DNA of 64,000 nt from Gallionella sp. (lineage in GTDB: Bacteria; Pseudomonadota; Gammaproteobacteria; Burkholderiales; Gallionellaceae). Under the pieces are notes generated by a model. That model was not told the DNA's origin. It saw only the letters and a list, made by a program, of their open reading frames with translations, and made no database searches. The stretch lies in the NCBI GenBank assembly GCA_030682375.1, contig JAUXOL010000022.1:248001-312000 (forward strand), given 5' to 3'. Positions 55,918 through 63,041 of the stretch are shown piece after piece. The position numbers were made by a program, and so were the translations under genes. Numbering within the stretch: position 1 is the stretch's first letter; each line of letters opens with the position of its first letter.

Positions 55918-56895
55918 ATGGATATCAAGAAACTCATTGCAGCCGTCGCGTTACTGGCGGCTTCGTTCTCTGCCGGAGCCGCTACGCCGGTCAAGATCGC
56001 GCTGACCACCTGGATCGGCTACTCGCCGTTCTATGTGGCCGAAGGCATGGACATGTACAAGAAGCACGGTCTGAAAGTGACCCTGCAAACCTTCGCCGAC
56101 CCGGCGATGCTGCCTTCCGCCGTTGCGGGCAAGGCGGTCGACGGCGCGCTGATGACCTACGACCAGGTGATCGGTGCGGCGGCACAGGGCCAGGTGTTCA
56201 AGGTGGTGATGCCCATCGACTATTCCAACGGCGGCGACGCGGTGCTGGCGGATATGTCGATCAAGAAAATCACCGACCTGAAGGGCAAAAAGGTCGCTTA
56301 TGCGCCTTTGTCTCCCTCCGACTTCCTGATCTCCTATGCATTGAAGATCAACGGCATGAGCGACAAGGACATCAGTCCTGTCAACATGACACCGGAAGCC
56401 ATCCCCTCGGCGATGGCATCCAAGGCCGTTCCGGCAGGCGCGACCTATGAGCCTAACGTTTCGCAGATCCTGGCGATGGGCGGCGGCAAGCAGTTCCACG
56501 TGATCTATTCGTCCAAGCAAGCGCCCGGCCTGATCGCCGACGTGCTGGTGTTCGAGGACGCGTACATCAAGAAGAACGGCAAGGAAGTCGCCGCGCTGAT
56601 CAAGGCCTATCTGGACGGTCTGGCATACCTGAAGTCGCACCCCAAGGAAGCCTCCGAGATCATCGGCAAGGCCATCGGCGTGTCGGGCAAGGAAGTGCTG
56701 GAACAACTGCAAGGCGTGTACAACATCCCCCAGAAAGAAATGGGCCAGCCGTTCAAGCCGGGCAAGGACACCAAGTCCTACTTCGTCAGCGGCGAGGTGA
56801 TCAACGAGATTCTGCTGAAGAGCGGCCAGATCAAGAAACCGGTGGCAATTGCCGCCACGCTTGACGACCAGTTCGTGAAGACATTATCGAAGTAA
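55918..56895 (+). CDS. ABC transporter periplasmic binding protein (putative guanidine)
   Basis: A 325-residue secreted solute-binding protein of the NitT/TauT (TauA/SsuA-like) group. Its signal peptide is MDIKKLIAAVALLAASFSAGA, followed by TPVKIALTTWIGYSPFYVAE and FKVVMPIDYSNGGDAVLAD. It is probably the missing partner of the permease and ATPase at 46196-47874. CAGGAG lies 8 bases before the ATG. The ligand is not proven; guanidine is inferred from context. Confidence 0.88.
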   Translation: MDIKKLIAAVALLAASFSAGAATPVKIALTTWIGYSPFYVAEGMDMYKKHGLKVTLQTFADPAMLPSAVAGKAVDGALMTYDQVIGAAAQGQVFKVVMPIDYSNGGDAVLADMSIKKITDLKGKKVAYAPLSPSDFLISYALKINGMSDKDISPVNMTPEAIPSAMASKAVPAGATYEPNVSQILAMGGGKQFHVIYSSKQAPGLIADVLVFEDAYIKKNGKEVAALIKAYLDGLAYLKSHPKEASEIIGKAIGVSGKEVLEQLQGVYNIPQKEMGQPFKPGKDTKSYFVSGEVINEILLKSGQIKKPVAIAATLDDQFVKTLSK

Positions 56896-56906
56896 GTTGG
56901 TTTGAT

Positions 56907-56946
56907 CGCCCGCCTTGGCCATGGTCGAGGCGGGCGTTTCTTTTTC
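56907..56946 (+). terminator. Terminator after the binding-protein gene
   Basis: CGCCCGCCT / AGGCGGGCG is a 9-bp stem followed by TTTCTTTTTC. It begins 12 bases after the stop codon, so the following EamA gene needs its own promoter or read-through. Confidence 0.88.
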
Positions 56947-56960
56947 TACCGGGACATCCG

Positions 56961-57863
56961 ATGGCTATTCTTTCGACTGGCGCTTTGCGGCAAGGCAGGG
57001 CGATCTCGTTTTTACTCGCGGGCTCGGTCCTGTGGGGGCTGTTCTGGTGGCCGCTCAAGGCATTCGATGCCGCGGGTATCCACGTCAGCTTTGTGCAGGC
57101 CATCGCCTACGCTGCGGCCACGCTGGTGTTGCTGCCGCTCGTCTGGCGCAGTTGGACGGAATGGCGCGACCAGCTCGGGCTGGTGCTGCTCATTTGCCTG
57201 CTGGGCGGCTGGGCGAACGCATCCTTCGCCACCTCGCTGGCCGAAGGCAACGTGGTGCGGGTGATGCTGCTGTTCTATCTGGCGCCGGTGTGGACGATAC
57301 TGGCGGCACGAATTTTTCTGGACGAGCCCTTCACCACATTGCGTCTGGTCGCGCTGGCGCTGGCGCTGACTGGACTCGTTGCGACGCTGGGCGGAGCGGA
57401 GATGTTCGCCACGCCGCTGTCGCTCGTCGATCTGCTGGCGCTCTCCTCCGGCCTCGCCTTTGCGTTGAACAATGTCGCGATCCGGGTCGGCCACAGCCTG
57501 CCGGAAACGACGCGCGCCGCCGCCGTCTTTGCCGGATGCACACTGATCTCGCTCGGATGGGTATTCTGGAGCGACCGCCCCGTGCCTGCGCTCGAAACGT
57601 CGCACATCTGGGCACTGCTGGCCCTGGGCTTGTTCTGGATCATTCCCGGCACACTCGCGACCTTTTACGGCGTGGCGCGGCTGGATGCCGGCAAGGCCGC
57701 GATCCTGCTGCTGGCCGAGTTGGTCGTGGGCGTGTTTTCGGCGGTGCTGATAGGCGACGAGCATTTGTCCGCGAACGAAATCGTGGGCGGCGCGCTGATC
57801 CTCTCCGCCGCCGTGATCGAGGCACGCACGGAATCCCCGGCAAGCAAGGAGGCAACGGCATGA
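56961..57863 (+). CDS. EamA/DMT-superfamily transporter
   Basis: A 300-residue membrane protein of the drug/metabolite transporter superfamily with two EamA domains and about ten hydrophobic helices (SFLLAGSVLWGLFWWPLKAF; LFWIIPGTLATFYGVARLD). Substrates in the family are diverse. Its stop overlaps the next start (ATGA). It is not an SMR-type guanidinium exporter (Gdx, ~105 residues). It lies beyond the terminator of the binding-protein gene, so membership of the guanidine regulon is uncertain. Confidence 0.85.
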   Translation: MAILSTGALRQGRAISFLLAGSVLWGLFWWPLKAFDAAGIHVSFVQAIAYAAATLVLLPLVWRSWTEWRDQLGLVLLICLLGGWANASFATSLAEGNVVRVMLLFYLAPVWTILAARIFLDEPFTTLRLVALALALTGLVATLGGAEMFATPLSLVDLLALSSGLAFALNNVAIRVGHSLPETTRAAAVFAGCTLISLGWVFWSDRPVPALETSHIWALLALGLFWIIPGTLATFYGVARLDAGKAAILLLAELVVGVFSAVLIGDEHLSANEIVGGALILSAAVIEARTESPASKEATA

Positions 57864-58642
57864 CGCAAGTCCTGCGGATCAGGCCGCTGCTCACCGCCAC
57901 CCATCGTTACGACAAATCGCTGTCCACGCGCAATCGCGGACAGGGCGAGATCATCCACGCGCCCATCCTCGCCTACCTGATCGAGACCCGGAACGGACGC
58001 ATCCTGTTCGACGTCGGCTGCGACTACGCCAAGATCGCCGACCCATCGCTGCGCGCCGAATATTTCGACCCGGAGACCTTCGCCTTCGGCGCGCCCGATA
58101 TGCAGGAGCCGCAGCGGCTACCGCACCATCTGGCGCAACTGGGGCTGACCCCGGCGGATGTGGACGTGGTATTCCTGAGCCATCTGCATTTCGATCATGC
58201 CGGCGGCCTGTGCGATGTGTGCGGCACCGAAGTGCATGTGCAGCAAGACGAGATCGCATCGGCACGGCGCGGCGACGATGCGGCCTATTTCGCCGCCGAC
58301 TTTGCGGGCGACTATCCCTGGAAAATCCAGCAGGGCGAATACGATCTCGCACCGGGCGTGCGCGCGATCTCGTCGCCCGGCCACACCGCAGGACATATGT
58401 CGCTGTGGGTCGAATTACCCAAGGGCGCGCCCGTCATCCTGTGCGGAGATGCCGCCGACCTGAAGGAAAACATCGAACAGGAGATCGCCCCCGGCTTGTG
58501 CTGGCAAGACCGCGCCGACCTGGCGCTGGAAAGCATCCGCAAGCTGAAGCGGCTTGGTCGCGAGGAACACGCCGAGCTTTGGCCCAACCACGACATGGCG
58601 TTCTACCGAACGCTGAAACAGTTTCCGGAGTTTCACGAGTGA
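57860..58642 (+). CDS. Metallo-beta-lactamase-fold hydrolase (AHL-lactonase-like)
   Basis: A 260-residue protein with the metal-binding motif HLHFDH at 108-113, then SSPGHTAGHMSLWV, CGDAADLKEN and a final His in ELWPNHDMA. This is the arrangement of the N-acyl-homoserine-lactone lactonase (AttM/AiiA) branch. No luxI/luxR gene is nearby, so another lactone or ester may be the true substrate. It overlaps the EamA stop by 4 bases and is likely co-translated with it. Confidence 0.85.
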   Translation: MTQVLRIRPLLTATHRYDKSLSTRNRGQGEIIHAPILAYLIETRNGRILFDVGCDYAKIADPSLRAEYFDPETFAFGAPDMQEPQRLPHHLAQLGLTPADVDVVFLSHLHFDHAGGLCDVCGTEVHVQQDEIASARRGDDAAYFAADFAGDYPWKIQQGEYDLAPGVRAISSPGHTAGHMSLWVELPKGAPVILCGDAADLKENIEQEIAPGLCWQDRADLALESIRKLKRLGREEHAELWPNHDMAFYRTLKQFPEFHE

Positions 58643-58671
58643 ATCGGGAGGCCGGGAAGTAATGAGATTGC

Positions 58672-58712
58672 AGGAAAAACAAAACCGCCGGAGAAAACTG
58701 AAATCAGGCGGC
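58672..58712 (-). terminator. Terminator of the restriction-modification operon
   Basis: On the minus strand GCCGCC (which contains the last codons of the small gene) pairs with GGCGGT, followed by TTTGTTTTTCC. It ends the methyltransferase-nuclease-small gene run. Confidence 0.7.
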
Positions 58713-58889
58713 TTGTTTCTGAGCCTGTTGAATTACGCGCCACGCATCGACTCCTCCGGCAGCAACGATTTCAGCTGCCAGCTTGTGCTGGAACTCCTCT
58801 GCAGATCTATTCGATGGAGCGTCGTTAAATTGGAGCATAGCTTCGCCGTCTCCTTCAAGAGAGAGGTCCTGAGGTAATTGACGTTTCAC
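58704..58889 (-). CDS. Small protein downstream of the restriction nuclease
   Basis: A 61-residue protein from the GTG at 58889, which has a G-rich ribosome-site-like stretch (GGGGGG) six bases upstream; a GTG at 58934 gives 76 residues. It is hydrophilic and partly helical (AEEFQHKLAAEIVAAGGVDA, then WRVIQQAQKQAA). Not recognised. Its position after the nuclease and before the operon terminator suggests an accessory or control protein of the restriction system, without proof. Confidence 0.55.
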   Translation of the reverse strand: MKRQLPQDLSLEGDGEAMLQFNDAPSNRSAEEFQHKLAAEIVAAGGVDAWRVIQQAQKQAA

Positions 58890-58999
58890 GATGCCCCCCG
58901 TTTGTAGCTGAACGTCACGAAGAAAAGGCGGCACACAGGGAAAAGTACAGCGCGATGCCGCCCCTTATATTTGCAAGGGAGATACTTGGCGAGCAAGGC

Positions 59000-59812
59000 T
59001 CAAACATTGCGCGCCGCATATTGCTGCAATTCATGCGTCGAAATGCTCTTTGCAGGCACAAGCCGATAATGCTTTTCATCGACCACCTTGATCTCGCCGT
59101 CTTGTACGGCAAGTTCAAACATGGCGATTCGGTCTTCGCTCATAAACTGCGCGGATACTGCACGACAAATCAAATTGGGGAATTTCTCGGCACAGCACAA
59201 AACATCCTGCTGGGTTTGAACTACGCCATGTTTATCGCTGCCGCCTTTGGCTTGTACCGGAACGACAAATTGACGGCCATGCCGATCTATACCGACATAA
59301 ATTTCGTCGATCTCGATTTGGCCGACTTCTTTTACGGTCGTGCGCAAATGATTTTGCAGCGAGAACGTAGTGATACCCAAAAACACATCGATCAGCCGGT
59401 TGTATCTGACCTTGGCCAACAATGCTTGCTCGTCGCTCAATGCGTAGGCGGTAATAATCTCGGGCGTTGCATCCGGCACTTTGATCGTGAGCAGTTCTTC
59501 GCGAGGCACAATGCGATTCAGGCGAACTTGCTTGAATCGGTAACGAGCCGAACCCGCACCCTCGATAATCCACTCAAACCCTTTGGCGGCGGTTTTGCGA
59601 ATACTCTCCGGGAATTCGTTGCGATAACGGAACGAATAAAAAATATCGCCGATATTTTTGGGCAACTTCATTTGCAACGTTGTGGCAATAGATGTCACTT
59701 CGTCGCGCATAAACTCGAATTCCATTGCCCCCTTCGAATAATGGTCGGCAAACACTTGAGCAATGATCGCTTGATAGCGGTTCGGCTTCTTCTCTGCTTT
59801 TTTATCAGGCAT
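59000..59812 (-). CDS. Probable type II restriction endonuclease
   Basis: A 270-residue protein from the ATG at 59812, which overlaps the methyltransferase stop by 8 bases. The C-terminal half contains IEIDEIYVG (D169, E170) and FVVPVQAKG (Q187-A-K189), the arrangement of a PD-(D/E)xK nuclease with Q-x-K. The N-terminal half is helical and may recognise DNA. The family is not recognised by name. Assignment rests on this motif and on tight coupling to a C5 methyltransferase. Its GC is lower than that of core genes. Confidence 0.75.
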   Translation of the reverse strand: MPDKKAEKKPNRYQAIIAQVFADHYSKGAMEFEFMRDEVTSIATTLQMKLPKNIGDIFYSFRYRNEFPESIRKTAAKGFEWIIEGAGSARYRFKQVRLNRIVPREELLTIKVPDATPEIITAYALSDEQALLAKVRYNRLIDVFLGITTFSLQNHLRTTVKEVGQIEIDEIYVGIDRHGRQFVVPVQAKGGSDKHGVVQTQQDVLCCAEKFPNLICRAVSAQFMSEDRIAMFELAVQDGEIKVVDEKHYRLVPAKSISTHELQQYAARNV

Positions 59813-61094
59813 AAGTCTCTTCCCACAAATCTTGCTGATCGACGTTTTGCTTCCGGGTGCGCTGAGCAATGGTATTGCGCGGCACTTGGAAATATTGCGC
59901 GGCCGTACCCATATCGACCGACAGCAAATCGACATTACCGGCTTGCAACGCTACCTTAGGCTTGCTCGGCTTGATTCCCAAAGCATTGATAATCTCGCTT
60001 GCGACAGCACGGCCCAACAACGGCGGAACACTGTTGCCTATCTGGCGGAAGCCATGCCACTTGGTTTTATGAAACCGAAACCAGTCCGGATAGGAATGCA
60101 AGCGCGCCGCTTCACGCACAGTAATAACGCGGGGCAAGAACGGGTGAATTGGACGCGGCGAAGTGAATGCGCCGCGCGCACTATCCGTGCCTGCACGTAA
60201 AGTATTGCAAAGACCGCCTGGCGGCAGTTTACGGAAACGGCTGATCGGCTCCGTCTTGCCGTGTTCGGTTGCCATAAAACGTTGTTTGGAAAGTTCTGTG
60301 TGCTCGGTTCGGTAGCTTGATGTGAGCATATTCGAATCGAACTCGCGCTCATATCCAAAGTCGGCAGGGTCGGCTTCAAGACCTCTCAGGCGTTGTGCGT
60401 AGCTCGCCTTGGTTTTCCATTTCGCTCGAACCTCGTCCGTCGCACTCAATTCGTCGAAGCCATCTGCATCCGGCAAGTCGCCAATGGCGTCCCAAACTGT
60501 CGCACGCTGATCGTGCGGTTTTGGGTAGTTCGGCACACACAATCCTCGCCGTGCGCCAATCACGAACAAACGCTTCCGATCTTGCGGTACGCCATATTCG
60601 GCGGCATTGAGAACCTGATATGGACTTTGCACATCGTAGCCGGCATTTCCCAGTGCGGCGATCAACTCGCCAAGAAACTCGGCATGTTTTCCTAGCGTCA
60701 AACCCCTCACGTTTTCGAATACAAAATACTTGGGCTGTAATTCGGAAACAAGACGCACATAGTGAAAGACCAACTGATTACGCGGATCATCCAACGCACG
60801 CTTGCCTATCATGGAAAAACCCTGGCATGGCGCACCGCCAAATACCACCTCGATATCTGCATCGCCGAGGTTAGCTCTGCGGCGAATCTCATCGCCCGAC
60901 ACATTCACCACGCTCGCGCAAATAACCGTCGAATTTGGGAAGTTGTATTCATGTGTCGCGCAATGAATTGGGTCGATTTCTACGGCGGCTGCAATATCGA
61001 ATCCAGCCTGTTCGAAACCTAACGACAACCCTCCCGCGCCAGCAAAGAGATCGATCCCTACAGGACGTCGTTTAGTTTTGTTCGATGAAATCAT
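59805..61094 (-). CDS. DNA (cytosine-5) methyltransferase
   Basis: Protects host DNA from the linked nuclease by C5-cytosine methylation. The 429-residue protein has motif I DLFAGAGGLSLGFEQAGFD, the catalytic cysteine C90 in GGAPCQGFS, motif VI ENV at 126-128, and QDRKRLFVIGAR (motif VIII). The variable recognition region follows, and a C-terminal motif IX-X stretch with GNSVPP. It is intact, is the first gene of the operon, and is more AT-rich than the surrounding genes. The target sequence is not predictable here. Confidence 0.93.
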   Translation of the reverse strand: MISSNKTKRRPVGIDLFAGAGGLSLGFEQAGFDIAAAVEIDPIHCATHEYNFPNSTVICASVVNVSGDEIRRRANLGDADIEVVFGGAPCQGFSMIGKRALDDPRNQLVFHYVRLVSELQPKYFVFENVRGLTLGKHAEFLGELIAALGNAGYDVQSPYQVLNAAEYGVPQDRKRLFVIGARRGLCVPNYPKPHDQRATVWDAIGDLPDADGFDELSATDEVRAKWKTKASYAQRLRGLEADPADFGYEREFDSNMLTSSYRTEHTELSKQRFMATEHGKTEPISRFRKLPPGGLCNTLRAGTDSARGAFTSPRPIHPFLPRVITVREAARLHSYPDWFRFHKTKWHGFRQIGNSVPPLLGRAVASEIINALGIKPSKPKVALQAGNVDLLSVDMGTAAQYFQVPRNTIAQRTRKQNVDQQDLWEETYA

Positions 61095-61445
61095 ATGGTT
61101 TGACTGTTAATGCGTTGAGGTCTTTTACTCGCACTGCCAAACGGCAAGCACCTTCCATCCGGCAGCTTCCAGTAAGGCGGTATTTTTCGACTTCACCCGG
61201 CTCATCAACCAACTACGGCGCTGGGGATCTAATTTGTCCACATTTTACCCTGCAAGGCGACCTCAGTTTCCATTCATTTCTATCGGTGTCCGTCGCTAGG
61301 ATGCCGCCACTTCACCCGAAGCAATCACTTACCTTCTCCTTACATAGCGAGATATAGCGGCATTGAGCGACGAATGGTCATAACCCCGATAAACGGCGAG
61401 CCCGCATCCTGCCCCACCCCCGCCCGAAAAACAACCTTCCCGAAG
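61095..61445. other. Intergenic stretch without recognised features
   Basis: About 350 bases upstream of the methyltransferase. Apart from its presumed promoter no gene, repeat or terminator is recognised. Confidence 0.4.
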
Positions 61446-61682
61446 GCCTATATATTTTCCCCCGCGCAATAAAAAAGGGCACCTTGCGGTACCCTGAAAA
61501 GAGAGCTTTGAAGCTCTCGGGAAGATAACCAATGACTTATCCAGCGTTCTTTGCTGGATTAGTCAGATGGCTAGTCGCTCCATCAGAGAAATCCTTTTTC
61601 TCCCGCCCCTCCCTGATTCCGGAGAGGACGTGGAGAGTGCTTACGAGTTGTAAGCGCGCTCGCCGTGGCTGGTGGTGTCCAG
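61446..61682 (-). pseudogene. Duplicated 3' end of amt with its terminator
   Basis: Nearly repeats 62905-63082. The last 13 codons of amt (LDTTSHGERAYNS and stop), the AAAAAAGGGCACC/GGTGCCC terminator (here with one mismatch) and the GAGAGCTT/AAGCTCTC hairpin are all present. A ~65-bp insertion with its own ATCCAGC/GCTGGAT hairpin has entered near 61525-61590. With the genuine copy it brackets the nucleotidyltransferase gene. It is a scar of insertion or of a deleted amt duplicate. Confidence 0.85.
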
Positions 61683-61740
61683 CGCCGTATTGATCACCGA
61701 AAACATTCGGCGCATTACGGCTATCGCCTAATGCTCGTAT

Positions 61741-62817
61741 CTACGAGTGCTTATTCCCCCGTGATCTTGCCGTCCCCGCCTCGGTATCCCATTCCTTGCC
61801 AAGCACCGCATTTTCTATCTCTACCTTCATCGCAACCGGAAGCCGCGCGGCCCCTGCACGCACGATGTTACCCATGAGATCTACGCGTTCGTTGATTGCG
61901 TCGGCGGCCAGCAGGATCAGGCCGGGGTTGTCTTCGAGCAGGGCGCCGATGATCGCCTCGGCTTGGCGCAGGTCCTTGTCGGCCTTGTTTTTCGCGCCCG
62001 ACGGACGCAGTTGCGATACCGCCAGTTTGTGCAGGGCGAATCTGGCCGGGTCGGGCACGCGCACTGGTACGCCTGCGCCGTACAGGAGGACGGCGGGCTG
62101 GCTGTTTTCGATCAGATAGTCCATGTATTCGAGCGGCTGGGCATGGATGGATAGCTGTTCTATCCGTACTGGAAACTTGTCGGCGGGGCCGTCTCTGGTG
62201 GTCAGGAATTCGACCTTGAATCCGTCGCTCGCGATCATTTCGAAGGGTTTCGCCGACGGCCTGATCTGCGACGGCAATTTGAGGCTGGGTTCTGCGCGCT
62301 GCAACTCTGCGCCGATGTCGCGCGACATGCCGATCTGTATTTCCCGCTGGACGGAGAAATCCATGTCCTCAGTGCGCGAAAGGCTGGAGGCGAATGCGAC
62401 GCCCAGCATGTTGCCGTAGCAGGCGAACGCGAACGAGCCGACCAATACGCCGCCACCATCGAACAATCCGGCTTTCGCCATGCTGTCTATGATCCGGGCG
62501 GGCCGCCCCTTTTCCATCGTCGCGCCGCCGGCGGAGAGCATGGCCACCAGCCGCTTGCGCTCGTTCAGGATATTGGCGGCATCGGCCTTCGCGAGTCTCG
62601 CTGTTTCGATTCTGGCGAGGAGTTCCGGTGTTTCCCTGCCGACGAATATTTGCCTGCGCTGGCCGGAGACCTGCGGTGTCTGAAAGTACCAGTAGGTCAT
62701 GCCCTTGACCGATTTGGATACGAACGATCCGCCCGGTTCGAGCGCGATGCTGTCCATGACCTTCTGCTGGAGATCGGCATACAGGGTGGCGCAGTTGTCG
62801 GGGAGGCGGCTGGTCAT
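61741..62817 (-). CDS. GSU2403-family nucleotidyltransferase-fold protein
   Basis: A 358-residue protein matching the GSU2403 (NTP_transf_8, PF12281) family. The pol-beta-type signature is GS at 127-128 (LVGSFAFACYG) followed by the acidic pair DMD at 151-153. A large helical C-terminal half follows. Substrate unknown; relatives occur in mobile regions and may be toxin- or defence-related. It is bracketed by the duplicated amt 3' end, which suggests recent acquisition. A perfect palindrome overlaps its start region. Confidence 0.8.
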   Translation of the reverse strand: MTSRLPDNCATLYADLQQKVMDSIALEPGGSFVSKSVKGMTYWYFQTPQVSGQRRQIFVGRETPELLARIETARLAKADAANILNERKRLVAMLSAGGATMEKGRPARIIDSMAKAGLFDGGGVLVGSFAFACYGNMLGVAFASSLSRTEDMDFSVQREIQIGMSRDIGAELQRAEPSLKLPSQIRPSAKPFEMIASDGFKVEFLTTRDGPADKFPVRIEQLSIHAQPLEYMDYLIENSQPAVLLYGAGVPVRVPDPARFALHKLAVSQLRPSGAKNKADKDLRQAEAIIGALLEDNPGLILLAADAINERVDLMGNIVRAGAARLPVAMKVEIENAVLGKEWDTEAGTARSRGNKHS

Positions 62818-62818
62818 G

Positions 62819-62851
62819 GTTATACTCAGATTTATTTAGAGTGAGTATAAC
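62819..62851 (-). promoter_or_regulatory. Palindrome at the nucleotidyltransferase start (candidate operator)
   Basis: GTTATACTCA (62819-62828) and TGAGTATAAC (62842-62851) form a perfect 10-bp inverted repeat with 13 bases between, ending 2 bases upstream of the start codon. The AT-rich sequence fits a promoter/operator overlap and a regulated, possibly toxic, product. Confidence 0.5.
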
Positions 62852-62927
62852 TCTATCTGCCAGATGGAATATGCGCAATCGCTAACGCCTCACCTGAAAT
62901 GAAAGCCTATATATTTTCCCGCCGCCC

Positions 62928-62955
62928 AATAAAAAAGGGCACCTTGCGGTGCCCT
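62928..62955 (-). terminator. Terminator of amt
   Basis: On the minus strand AGGGCACC-GCAA-GGTGCCCT followed by TTTTTATT. A second hairpin GAGAGCTT/AAGCTCTC lies just upstream (62961-62978). Confidence 0.9.
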
Positions 62956-63041
62956 GAAAAGAGAGCTTTGAAGCTCTCGGGAGGAGAGGAATCCTTTTTC
63001 TCCCGCCCCCTCCATGAATCCGGAGAGGGCTTGGAGAGTGC

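Noticed and set aside
56961-57863. Gdx-type guanidinium exporter
   Set aside because: Gdx proteins are ~105-residue SMR proteins; this is a 300-residue EamA protein behind a terminator.
57860-58642. Quorum-quenching lactonase as a firm call
   Set aside because: The fold and motif fit, but no quorum-sensing genes are nearby and the family acts on many esters and lactones.
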